The notes under the pieces: generated by a model | Databases searched by the model: none | Told to the model about the DNA's origin: nothing | Seen by the model: only the letters and a program-made list of their open reading frames with translations | From: Physcia stellaris | Lineage: Eukaryota > Ascomycota > Lecanoromycetes > Caliciales > Physciaceae | DNA length: 64,000 bases | Direction of reading: 5' to 3' | Assembly: GCA_018902385.1 (NCBI GenBank) | Contig: JABSSW010000004.1 | Coordinates: 1,178,001 to 1,242,000 of the forward strand | Part shown: in pieces, positions 23,960-35,495 of the stretch | Layout of the letters: each line of letters opens with the position of its first letter | Numbering within the stretch: the first letter of the stretch is position 1 | Position numbers and translations under genes: made by a program

Positions 23960-26900
23960 CTAGGAACCTGAAGATATTCCCCGCTCCTTCATTAATATCC
24001 TGACCACTTCAGTGTGGCCTCTCGTTCTTGCCATTGCCAAGCATGTGTCATGACCCTCGGCTCCGATATTGGGATCAGCACCTGCGTCGAGAAGCAATTT
24101 CACAATATCCGCAAGGCCATGCCACACAGCCCTCCCCAACGCAGTGTACCCTTTCGGAGTTCGTGCGTCCAAGTTTGTGTCATACTCGAGCAGTATACGG
24201 ACGATCTCGACATGATTCCCCGTTACTGCGCTTTGCAAACATGTGCACTTGTCGTTACCTAAGATATGTGGGTCGGCTCCCTTGTCGAGAAGCATCTTCA
24301 CAATCTCGGTATGGCCGTAGAACACAGCAGAAGCTAGGGCTGTGTACTTGCTGCTTGACTGTTGCACATCCAAGCGAATGTTATGTTTGAAGAGGGTAGA
24401 GATCGCTTCGATGTTATTCTCGCACACAGCCATCTGTAGACAATCTGACTGTCCATCTCCCTCGATATATGGATCAGCACCATTCTTCATCAAGAGGTCC
24501 ACTATCTCTAAATGCTTACGACAGACAGCAGTGGCAAGAGCAGTGTATCCTTGAACTGTTAGAGCATTTATATCTAACTTGTTCCCAGCTTTGAGTAATT
24601 GCAGTATCAAGTCCGGCCTATTGTGGATAGCTGCTTGCTGCAGACATGTTGTTCGATCAGACAAAAAAGCGATGTTGACATCCGCACCATGCTTCATCAA
24701 GAGGTCCACAATCTCTGGACATTCGACACAAACGGCAGTGGCAACCGCAGTGTATCCTTCAGTTGTTTGAGCATTGACATCAGCTCCCTCATTCATGAGC
24801 AATGAAACCATCTCGAGATCCGTTTTTATAACAGCTTGGAGCAATGGGGTGCGCTTGTCGTCGAGGCATCTTTCGTCGATACTTGCACCATTGGAAAGTA
24901 GAAGTCTTGCGGTATCTAGATCCCTCTCGGTGACAGCGACAAATAGTGGCGACCGTCTCGATTCGCCAAAGGCATTGGGATCTGCACCTCTGCTAAGTAA
25001 GAGACGCACGATGGCCAATCGATGGTTTTCGATGGCGTAGTGCAGGCATGTTGCGCCATCATCATCCATCATCCCTAGGTCAGCTCCAGCTGAGATCAAG
25101 ATCTCACAAATTTTAGCATTCCCATTTCTGGCAGCACAGTGTAAAGCGGTGACGTTATTTGGACCTGTGGCTCCTTTGTCTGCCCTATAATCAAGCAGCA
25201 TGCTCACCATGTCCTCGTACTCACTTTCCGTCGCTATATGCAGGCTAGTCCAGCCATCGCCATCGGTGGCTTCAATGTCAGCTCCATACTTGAGCAATAA
25301 CTCAGCGGTGCCTTTTTGATTGTTATGAACAGCAAAGTGTAAACAGGTAAGTTGGCAATCTCCTGCCCTTGCATCGATGACAGCTCCATGGTCCATGAGC
25401 AGCTTGACGACTGCTTCATGGTTCCCTTCAGCAGCTAGATGTACTGCAGTAAATTTCTTATGAGTAAGAGCATGAATATCTGAACCATGTGAAAGGAGTA
25501 ATTTGGTGATGGCAAAGTCGCCTCTCCAAGCGGCTAGTTGTAGAGTGGTGAAGCCGTGTTCTGTAAGCCATCCGTTATCGGCGCCATTGCCGAGTAGTAA
25601 CGAGACTGTTTGTTCACTGCCACGGTATACAGCAAGGTGTAGCGCAGTACCACCAGTAATATGAGAATCGTCATCTTCAAGTCGCATAGCTGGGTCGGCT
25701 CCTTCCGCTAGGAGGATAGCAACAATCTCGCTGTTGCCACTTTCGCAAGCTAAGTGTAGAGGGGTTCGTTTCTTGCAATCGGTGGCGTCTATGGTTGCTC
25801 CAGCCTCAAGCAGCCGCTGGACTGCGCCAAGAGATCCTATAGCTTTGTCAGCGTGCCGCAATTGATAGTAGATATGCTCACCAGTTCGAAGATAGTGCAA
25901 CCGCATGCATGGGAACCATAAGCAGCGAGATTGGGCTGTTGAGCTCCCGGGAGTGGTAGCGAATTCTACAATTGAACCAAGCTTGAAAATCTCTGGAGAC
26001 ACGCTCCAGCTATTGGAAAGCTGGGTCAAACTTTCATGTTGAGCATATAACAAAGCTTTAATGGGAACAAGAGATCGACCCATTTTGCTTACCAGATGAT
26101 GACCCGGAATGGAGTGCTGTCTTCCCTGATCGGTCCTGTACTTCAATATCCACACCTCTTTCGAGTAGTAGTTGTAGTATCTTGACAGGCGCATTAGAGG
26201 AAGGTGATATCGCTGCCGCCGCAGCGTTCTGTAGTATATCTCGGGGTCAGCATTGTCGTCTCATATCAGGGGTGAGCTGTAGACATTACTATTGTACAGG
26301 AGATTTGGAAGGAGAAATCTCCCTGGTGATAGACCTACCAAAGCACTTCCATGTTTGCCACCTTTCACATGTGGATCTGCCCCTCGCTCGAGTAATAGCT
26401 CAACAATGTCGAGACCTCCACTACACGCAGCTCTTTGCAAAGCGTTGGCATGTGATCCAGCTACGGCATTGACGGGCGCTCCCTGGTCGAGTACGTACTC
26501 GACGGTATCCTTCATTCCCGTCAAGCAAGAAAGATAGAGTGGATTCGTGCAGGTCGCTTCGTTAGTACGTAGATGAGCTGGGGAGTGTCCATGCTCTATG
26601 GCTATTGTCAACTCGGAATAAGTTCGCCATCGGAAACCAGAAGGATTGTGTAATGTGTTACTCAGTGCTATCAATGCGGGAGAAGGTATAGCCACACGAG
26701 AGGCGTGTGTAATCCAATTCTGGCTCGCATATCGGGAGAATGCATATTGCTTTAGCTTTTCCGCAAGTTGCTCAGAGGTAGGTAATGATTCTTGCGTGAG
26801 ATTGTCGTAGCACAGATATTTGAGACATAGTTGCGCGAGGAGATCGTTGTTAGCTGTAGAGTTTGATAGGGATATTTGTCCCATGTCTGGGAGTCGTTCC

Positions 26901-29468
26901 TGGGCCGCTTCTGTGAGGAACTCTCTGACGGAGAAGTGGGGAAATTGCACGACGCGAGCAGCACCATCAAAGGATTCGCCGACTCCTCGCACTTCCAGTA
27001 GTGATCCGCATAGTCTCTTGAGCTGATCACTGATATAGACCTCATCATATGCCTCGGGTAGATCTTCGAGCGGATACGAAGTGTGATCATTGTCAAGCTG
27101 GATCAACAAAGCCTCAGCCAGCTCTCGAACAGTCAGTGGCCTCGTAGCAAATAGTGCCCATCGCAGCATTTTGAATGCACGGACCCGGTCGTCATCATTC
27201 GTGAAATTCATGATTCGTTGCCAATCTCGCTGATATGCCTGATCAAGTCCTGTCGGGGTATCCGAGACAATTTTGTGAAGCTGCCGACCATTCTTGCCTG
27301 GACCCAGTTGATCGTTTAGAAGACGGAGCCAAAGGAACATGCCCTCGCACTTATCTGCCGCCGCTGTGGCAAGCTCTTCTTTTAGTTTATCGGGTTTGTT
27401 GGGTAGTCTTCTTTGCATAAGGGAGTTCGAGAAAGAAAGGATATCAGCCTGGGTATCTTGCTTCGTCATCTGAAGCTCAAAGACCAGGTGGTCGCTTGGG
27501 TTAAGTCTTGTCACGACGTGATCTCTAATATCGTGGACGTCACGACTCGTGAACAAGAGACGAGCACCACGTCTCTTTGTAAATAGAATGAGGGACTCCA
27601 AGAAGGTTTCTATTGACAATTGCACAATCAGCAATCTCGTACTCAATTATAACTTGAGCGGTAAGCTCCGTTGTTTTAGCGAGTGACGCACAGATGATGA
27701 CGTTTCAAATCAGAAACAAAATCATGGGCTGCTGTTTGTTGGGCAATACGCACCCCGTGTATTAGAGCTCGAATAGCGATTAGTTGTTGTGATGCACTCA
27801 TCATATCCATCTATGACATAGATGCAATCCTCGAGAAATCCACTCAAGATTTCAAATATTTGCCATAGTTCTCGGTCCGCAGCCACCGCAGACACTCGCT
27901 TCGAGAATGCCTTTCTGGCTGCTTCGAGTGCTTCTCCTTCTTGTATGATAAGTTGTGCGATCCAAGACCGCAGAATCTGATACGGGTGTCTTTTTGAAGC
28001 TTCCGCAGACGAGCAGAAGTATTGGACAACGGATTGATGACAATCATTGCGGAGATACTCGATCAGGCTCGCGCAGAGGACGCTTTTTCCAAACCCGGCT
28101 GGCCCATGAATCCATAGAATCTGAGTCGGATCTTGCTTGGGCTTATGACTTACCCACTGCACGAATTGGGACCTTTTCAATATCCAGTCACACGATCCTT
28201 CAATACGGGCGGCAGAAGCTTGTTCAAATTCTTCTTGAGTGAATGTGGCGTTGATCCATCCGAGGATTTGCTCTTCCGAATAACTCTCAACGGTGGCTGA
28301 AGCACCAGTCAAAGTTAAATGCATGTCATGGACTCTTCGATTCAAGGCATCGATGGCATTGTGATATCTAGAAAAATATTGCTCCATGAATATCTCGACT
28401 TTCTGAATCCCTGCAGATCTCAGTGTTGGTCTGAGCGTTGAAGCATCACGCGTAGGGCTGGATAAGCGACTAATTGAAATGGTAGCCCACTGAAAGAACG
28501 TATACTAGACGTTGGATTGTCTGATTTGGATGCGCATTTTTGCTGCCGCCACATTATGCTGTGCAGAATTGAATTGGAGAATGAAAAGGAGTAACATACG
28601 GTCAGCATCAAGTAGACGTGCCAAATCGTTAACTCTTGATTCTTCAGCGCGGACCCTTTCTAGTCGAGCATCTACGCTGGAGCTGGTTGATTGAACGACG
28701 GCTTTGAAAAAGCGCACTGTCAGATGATATCAGTAATCCGTGAAGCACATTGAGCGAGTGTCTATATGTTACCACCACTGTTGTAACCATAGAATTTCCG
28801 CGCTTTCGCCAAATAGAGAAGTACTGCGCCATACAGGCTAACGATCGCTCTTGCGATTTGGTCTTTCGCGATGGAGCTTCTTTTCAAATAGAGAACCTCG
28901 ATCATAGCAAACCTGGCAATCAAGCTAGAGATGTACTCTAAACCTCCCAGCAAAGACTCGTTCACCTGGTGCTCACTAACCACAACCTAGTTTTGTTCGC
29001 TTCGTGAGATAGTTTGAAATTCGAAGTTGAATGATAGCATCATACCTGGAGCAGAAAGCGAACCCCGGCCCATGGAAGAGCAGCATGGACAGGATCAAAT
29101 TGCGTAACAAAATCTCCGACTTCCCTGAATTTGTTGATCCAGAGGACAATCTTGCTAAACATATCTCGAAGCACGACTGGCCCGCCTTTGCGTCCAATTG
29201 TCCAACTGCCATTCGCGCATAGTTGCTGTTTGGATTCAACGTCTTGGATCAAGTCAACCAGGAAATTCCTCTTGTCCAGCTTCTGATAATCTGTGAAACG
29301 CTTGTCCTCATTCGACAGCATACGAAAAGCTTTGTCCCATAAGATCTCGGACTGTCTGCCCTGCAATCAGCTCAGGACGACTGGTTAGATGCATTTAACA
29401 AACCTTAATCCCGGTCCACGGGCTTCAGTGAGTGCCAACATCCCTTCGAGTCGTGGGGGACTACGCAT
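23960..29468 (-). CDS. NWD-NACHT-ankyrin STAND protein (fungal NLR-like)
   Basis: Eight exons, read 29468-29404, 29355-29046, 28986-28788, 28716-28600, 28410-27754, 27609-26339, 26228-26093 and 25836-23960. They sum to 4632 bases, 1543 residues, with no internal stop. The N-terminus is the helical NWD-type NACHT-associated domain (SEILWDKAF, then PWAGVRFLLQ). A NACHT NTPase follows with Walker A GPAGFGKS (about residue 335) and a Walker B-like VIDGYDEC (about 430). A winged-helix/linker region comes next, then about 20 ankyrin repeats to the end. Such proteins are cytosolic NTP-driven switches in which the repeats sense a ligand and the N-terminus signals, often to cell death or non-self responses. 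Joining exons 26228-26093 and 25836-23960 yields a perfect-length ankyrin unit, which supports the 256-bp intron. The start is the only ATG after an in-frame stop. It looks intact. Confidence 0.9.
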
Positions 29469-30986
29469 GATGATCACGGAACGACTTTCGAGCAGAGACG
29501 CGAGATTCCCTAGCCAAGGGGACAACTGCAGGACACTCGTTCGTCAAAGACTTGAGAGAACGTGTTGAATGAGTCATCAAGAGACCAAACAGCCCTTACA
29601 CTTGGAGTCATCTGCAATGTCAGGCCCGCGTCATTGCTCGATAAGCGATTGAAGATGTCGAAATATCTTGAAATTGATCAAGTGCCGTACTGCCGCCTGC
29701 GGCTGAATATGTGCAATGACGTCAAACGACACCACTATGCATCAGCCGTTTTCTGTTCATCTCTGGACGGAGAAGATCTATCGCGTCAAGAACACGGACC
29801 TTACGCAGGATGGTGAGTGCCGGTAATGCATCAAGATGATTGCGTGTAACGGTTTCTCTCTCATTCTATTTACTCTGCACTTTTTGCCTTTAGAAGAAAC
29901 GTGCTCTACGACTTTTCAGATTACTTGTGAAGTTGTGATCGTTATCATGTTCGAGCTATTCGACAATTTCCACTGAGAATCCCAAAGTTCAAAACCTCCG
30001 ACGCCAGAAGAACCATGGGCTTTACTGGGATCTTGAGCTTGGTTGTAAGTACTACCCCCCCACCAGTTCGATGTGGGCTGAACTAAGGCCAGAATCTCTT
30101 TTCCACGTAAAGATCAAAGTCTGGCTTTGATTCATGTTGCACTGAATGTCTGCTTACCGCGGAGGCACAGAAGGTGATCGCATCCGATGACTCACTTTTT
30201 TGGCTCGTCCGATCACGTCTTGCCGCGGAAAGGATGGATGGACTGCTTTGGTCTGGAGCAACTGACGTGGACCGAGACCACCGGCCATGTTCTGTGTCAA
30301 GTCGCTGCAAGCCGAGCTGTGTGCGATAAGGTTGATCACGCCCAGTGACCCAACAAATCAAAGTAAGTATCAACGATGTGAAGTTGATTGTTATTTTGTG
30401 TTTCCACAGTTCATGTTCGGTTCGCTGGATCAACGGCACCCTCTAGCAATCGATACAGAAATTCTGCTATTGAAAATTCACATCACAGATCTACACGTCC
30501 ACGAAGCTGGCTTTCCCCCAAGATCTGTTCACTGAGCTGTCTAGCCAGCGCTTTGAGTATTCTTCCGCTTGTTTTTGGCCATCAAATGCTTGATCGATGT
30601 ATTCTTTAGTATTCCACCAATTTCACACGTGGGCTTCTCAACATGCACATATTGCATGATGGCGCGCTGTCTTATCGATCTTTAGTAGCTTTCGACGTGC
30701 GAGTATCCTGAATGGGACAACAGCCTAGTGCGGCAGACTTTGGTATCCTCGTCAGTGGGGTGAGGAACTTCTTGCAGGTGAAGGAAGCTGCTGGTTCTTG
30801 ACAGTGAAGTTTCGCAGGACTGCGTTTCCCTCAGCATCCTGCCCTCCCGACTGTGGTCGATGAAGGTTCATGGGGTGTACTGGGCTCATCTACGCTCGGA
30901 ATTGACCCTAAAGCCAAAAGTAGAATACACTACAGAGGCTCCAGATCACTCAGCTCCTTTTCCGTCCACTCCCGGAGCCGGTTCGC
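29469..30986. other. intergenic, no gene seen
   Basis: Only short conflicting frames. The left part is the promoter of the NACHT gene. Confidence 0.4.
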
Positions 30987-31963
30987 CTAGTTCTCATCAC
31001 CACAGATTTCCGCCACCCCGGAGTAGCTAGTCTGCTTACCCGGCGTCTTCCCCACGGGTTCATAGTACCCGCCGCCTTGCACGCTATCCTTTGCAGCCGT
31101 CGCAGCCCACAGGAGGTCATGTGCTCCCTTCTCGGGACTCTTGAACAACGGAGTCCAATTCAACCACTCCGCCAGCATCAGCAGGACCGAGCGCTCCGCC
31201 CTACTTCCCAGCTCCATGCTCACCAGCCCGGGATGCACAGACACGCTCAGGATCTCCGGCTGCCGCTTTGCCATGCCCTTCGCGAGCAGGATACCCGCAT
31301 GTTTGCCCTGCCCGTAGCGGTGCCACTTGGTGCCCTCGTCGGGCATCTTCAGTTTCTCGAACTCGATGCCCTGCGGCGCCGGGGCGAGGGTGTGCCCGAA
31401 GGAACTCACGGCCACAAAACGCACATCCCCCCTTCCCGGAGTAGCCCCCCTTCGCGCGCCGTATCAGCGGCCGCAGCAGCTGCAACAGCACCGCGTGCGC
31501 GAGGTAATTGGTCCCGAAGTGCACCTTGAAGCGCTCGGCGGTGGGGGCCGGCGGAATAGCTATAACGCCCGCGTTGGCAATCAAGATATCGAGACGGGAA
31601 GCGCAGAAGTTGGCGGCGATGGCGGCGCGGATGCTGTTGCGTGAGGAGGACAGGTCGCAGTGGATGAAGGTGAGAGGCGGGCCGCCGGACGGCGGGGAAT
31701 GATGTTGCGCTTCGGTGATGACGGCGGCACCCGCGGATTGGTTGCGGCCTGTGAAGTAGATGTGGGCGGGGGTGTGGGCGGCGAGCGCGAGGACGGCGGC
31801 TTTGCCGATGCCGGCGGTACCTGCGAGGGGAGTTCGAGATGAGTCTCGATGAGTGGGTGCTGAGGCTCGGAGCAGAGGGGCAGAACAACGACTGACCTCC
31901 TGTGATGAAAATGACCTTTTCCGATAGATCCGGGTTGTCTTTTGCTGGATTGAACGGCATCAT
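30987..31963 (-). CDS. short-chain dehydrogenase/reductase, frameshifted by one base
   Basis: Exon 1 is 31963-31897 and exon 2 is 31820-30987 (76-bp intron). The intron splits the cofactor loop: ITGG joins TAGIGKAA, giving the TGxxxGxG NAD(P)-binding motif. ILIANAG is the structural NAG motif. The active site is Ser in VAVSSFGH and the YGQGK pair (YxxxK), near residue 190-200. The size, 299 residues, is standard for a classical SDR that oxidises or reduces a hydroxyl/keto group; the substrate is unknown. The frame breaks at a run of six C on the plus strand (31427-31432). Five would join GYSGKG to DVRFVAVSS and make the coding length exactly 900 bases. The region is strikingly GC-rich. The stop at 30987 lies 1.5 kb from the NACHT gene. 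Confidence 0.85.
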
Positions 31964-32299
31964 TGGCGTTAGCGTAAAGCGTCCTTGCTTGTGGTGAGGC
32001 CTTTAAAAATAGACAGGAACAGATAATCTAGTAATTGAAGTAGACAAAACGAGAACGAGGGCTAATCCGAAAATGTATAGAGTCGTGGTATGGCTTCAAA
32101 ACTTCAGAAGTAAGCTGACAGACGGAGCCTCGCCACCCCGCTTCGTTCAAAAATGTACAGTGCAAGTAGCAGAGCAGGCAAGCCTGCCTTCTCCCGATTG
32201 ATAAAGGTATCAAGGCATTGAATATATATTCCAGCTAATTCATGTACAATCAATCTCCTATGGGTCACTCAACTTTTCTCCAGTTCAAACTGCGATTTT
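31964..32299. other. short spacer between two minus-strand genes
   Basis: It carries the 3' end region of the alkaline phosphatase gene and the promoter of the SDR gene. Nothing else is seen. Confidence 0.4.
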
Positions 32300-34412
32300 T
32301 TATTTCTTCTTTCGTGCCAACCCCAAGCAATTCGCCATTCCGAAGAAAATGTCGATGTTGTTATAAACCCCCCCGAATAGCTCTTGACATGGCCCCTGCG
32401 CAAAAACAGGCACATCCGTCAAACTGTGCACACCCTGACTCTCACTGATCGGTAATGTCCCATTAACCACAAATCCTGTGACGGCATCCCTGTAATCGAC
32501 AACGTAGTCACTGGGCGTGCTGTTCGAAGCAGGCTTGCGTGGCCCAGCCTTGTGCACTTGATAGTTCTCACGGCGATCCGGATCCGCGCCCAGAGCCGAG
32601 AATAGCGTGTAGCGCGGGTCCCAGTTCGAGGGAAAGTAAGTGCCGTTGGTGAAAGTGATTCCTGTAGATCCGTTGTTGTTGCTGGACGAAGTGGAATTTG
32701 GGCCCGGCTCAGAATTAGGGTTCGTGTATTGCGACAATCCACTCTCGCGGTAGATGCCGATTGCGTCGCGCTTCTCGCGGTCCGTGTCCTGGGCTTCGAG
32801 GTACTTAGTGTCGACGCTGCCCATGACGTCAAAGCCGTGGCCGTGGTCGGCCGTTACGATGACCAAGGTTTCTTTGAGCTTGCCGAGGGTGGAGAGACGC
32901 GCCATGCTGGCTTTGACGGTGTCGTCGAGCTCTAGAAGCTCGCCCAAAGCGCGGTCGTAATCTAAAGTGTGCATTTGCTTGTCGATGGATGCGGCTTCAG
33001 ACATCAAGAACCAACCCTTTTTGGAGCTGCGGGCTTCGAGGATGTCGATTGCTTTAAGGGTCATTTCCTTGAGGCCGGGTTGATCGGTGGCTGAGCCGTT
33101 CTTACCGTCTGGTGCGTCCTTGTTGCCGACGAGGTTTTTGGTATAAACGTTGCGGTCGAGCCATTTGGCCATGTTAGAGACAGAGAAGATGCCGAGGGTC
33201 TTGGCGCTGTTGGAAGTCGCTTGGAGAGCAGTGTTGTTTTGTACCACATTGTAACCCTTCGCAGCAAAAGCGGCATAGTAGTCTCGACCTTGGAAGGAAG
33301 TTTTACCAGGGATGAATTGCTCGGCACCGCCACCGAAGAGAACATCTGGGCCAGTCCAGTTGGTCCAAGTATAGTTGGTGATGCCATTCAAGAACGAGTC
33401 GACGACCTCGCCGTACCTGCCCCTGTCGCGCGTATGGGCTGTAAGGGCTGCTGGCGTAGCATCCGCGATGAAGGCGGTTGAGACTATGCCAACACCACCC
33501 CCCGTCAAACGCTGGAACATCTCTGCGATGGTTTCAACCTTCGGATCATCGAAGGGACTCTTCGAGCTATCGGCGTAGACACCAAGTGCATTGACGGTAC
33601 TCTTATGCCCAGTGTATAGCGCAGTGGCGCTATTGGCGCTATCGGTAATGAACGAGTCCAACGAGTGTGTCATCTGGTGACCCAGGACGGGAAATTGGTC
33701 CATTTGCATCTTGCTCTGATAACGGCCGTTAACACTCTTGTGAGCAATCAGCCGTGCTGCGGTGATCATGTTTGTGGTCATCCCGTCGCCAATAAAGAGA
33801 ATGATGTTCTTGGTTTTGCGCTCTGTAGCGAGGTCTCGCACGAGCCATGAGGCGGTGGTCTTGCTTCCATTGTTGTAGGTCAGAGTCGCGGTGTATTGGC
33901 CGGCCTTGTAAAGAGCGACTTTCCGATATGCTTTGGCGGCCACATTGACCAGCGAAGGGGTCTTAGCATCGCGAGCGAACAGATCTGGAAAGAGGTGAGC
34001 GGAGGTCATGATTGCGGGACTTTTACGAGGTGCTTACCCTCGTACCATGTGAAGTTCCAGCGCTCTAACAATGGTTCGGAGACACCAAGATATGTTGCAG
34101 CATTCTGCGACTTTCCATCCTTTTCAATGGTGAATTTGAAGCTGGTATCGGGTACGCCTCCGTTGGCCTCACTACCATTGACGGGGGCATGGACCTCAAG
34201 CCTGATGTCGAAGAATTGGCCGGCAAGGAAGTCCGTTCTAATAGGTCAATTAGCAGTTGATCTCATATGCAGGATCTGTAAGGTGCGACGTACTGGTCAG
34301 GAGGAAAGACGCATCCGAAGGTTGGACAGGCTCCAAGTCGTTGGTATGTCTGTGCTGTGGCTACTGCAGCCAGGGAGAGCAGGATGGAGAGGGAGAATAT
34401 CCTCAACGACAT
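32300..34412 (-). CDS. secreted alkaline phosphatase
   Basis: Exons are 34412-34294, 34237-34038 and 33984-32300 (introns 56 and 53 bp), encoding 667 residues. A signal peptide (MSLRIFSLSILLSLAAVATA) leads into a short beta-rich N-terminal domain, then the alkaline phosphatase fold. Visible site residues: FIGDGM (metal Asp, about 170), DSANSATA with the nucleophile Ser (about 220), SEAASID..H (about 445) and TADHGHG (about 495). It should hydrolyse phosphate monoesters outside the cell, using two zinc and one magnesium. A Ser/Asn/Gly-rich insertion (NSTSSSNNNGSTG) sits near the C-terminus, followed by QGVHSLTDVPVFAQGP, the third metal-binding histidine region. Many N-glycosylation sequons. 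The 5' splice GTACGT was preferred because it restores the Q-TDFLAGQ frame. Confidence 0.93.
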
Positions 34413-35495
34413 GGTGCCTTAGCTGGTGATTCGTTGGAGGGACCCCAGGAGGACCTTGTCTCGCTTTTGTATTTATACCTATCATCTCGTCCTCCTCTTC
34501 ATCCTATCTTTTGCTTTCGCTCACACCCACGACTCCACGAGAGCTTGCTCAGACGAAACATGGTCGACTGGAGCTCCCACGTGCGATACACGTGCAAAGA
34601 CGGTAGGCCGTTGCAAACCGCCAAGGGTCCAGACATGCCCCACTGACATCATGGACGTCTTGGCAACAGCCAGTCAGGAAGGTGACAGCACTTGACGTTC
34701 CTTTTATGACCACTCTGCGGAGAAGAAGACCGGACGAGAGTCGTCCTGGAAAATAAACTTGTTTGCTACGAGAGTATGCTGAAGATGACAAGATCTGAAG
34801 CGCTGAAGACTGAGATCTAGCACGGACCCGATAATTGATCTTAGCGGCAGCCCCCAACAGGGCCCAACTGTTAACCTTAGGCGCACCAACCAAATCTACT
34901 ATTAGCCCCTGCCGTGGTCCTGTTTCCCCATGGCCCAAGAGACACCGCGTCTTTAGGGTACCGATGATACTTGATACTGCCATTAAAGAAATAAACAAAC
35001 ACTTACTGATTAGAATGTATGATACGGTTGAGTACTGGATATTCTACTTTGTTTTCTACCTTATATTGGTAATGGGAGAGTAATTCCAGATTCTTTGGAA
35101 GTTCTGGTCCGAAGACTTGTTCGCCATGCCGCGATGAAACATCCCTACGCCACACATACTTGTATCTCCCAAGGTTTAGTACTCCAAGGCGGCCTCAGCC
35201 TCCACGCTCGACCTATCGCAGACATGCAGAAGCGAGATGACTTCTAGGCGTTCGACACGAAGGAATATTCAATCTCTTTAGACCATTTTGTCAATGATGA
35301 TCCCATATGATATAGCTGTGGACAGGTTTGAAGAACAAAAAATTAATGCTTTTGCTCTTACATGTTCTTAACGAAACCTTCCCGTCTCTTTATTGCTAAA
35401 CATCTCCTATGTCTAGTATACTGTTTTCTTCGTGCCGATTTTGAAGAACATCGATGAACTCATTCAGCGAAGCCAGTGTAGATTAAATCGATGCG
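34413..35495. other. divergent intergenic region
   Basis: This is the upstream region shared by the minus-strand phosphatase and the plus-strand GPI-protein gene. No gene or repeat was recognised. Confidence 0.45.

Noticed and set aside
28505-28507. Apparent in-frame TAG in the NACHT gene
   Set aside because: It falls inside a GT..AG intron (28411-28599) whose removal keeps the frame and joins LLDAD to RIQKVEIF.
31077-31529. Plus frame of 150 codons
   Set aside because: GC-rich shadow of the short-chain dehydrogenase on the minus strand.
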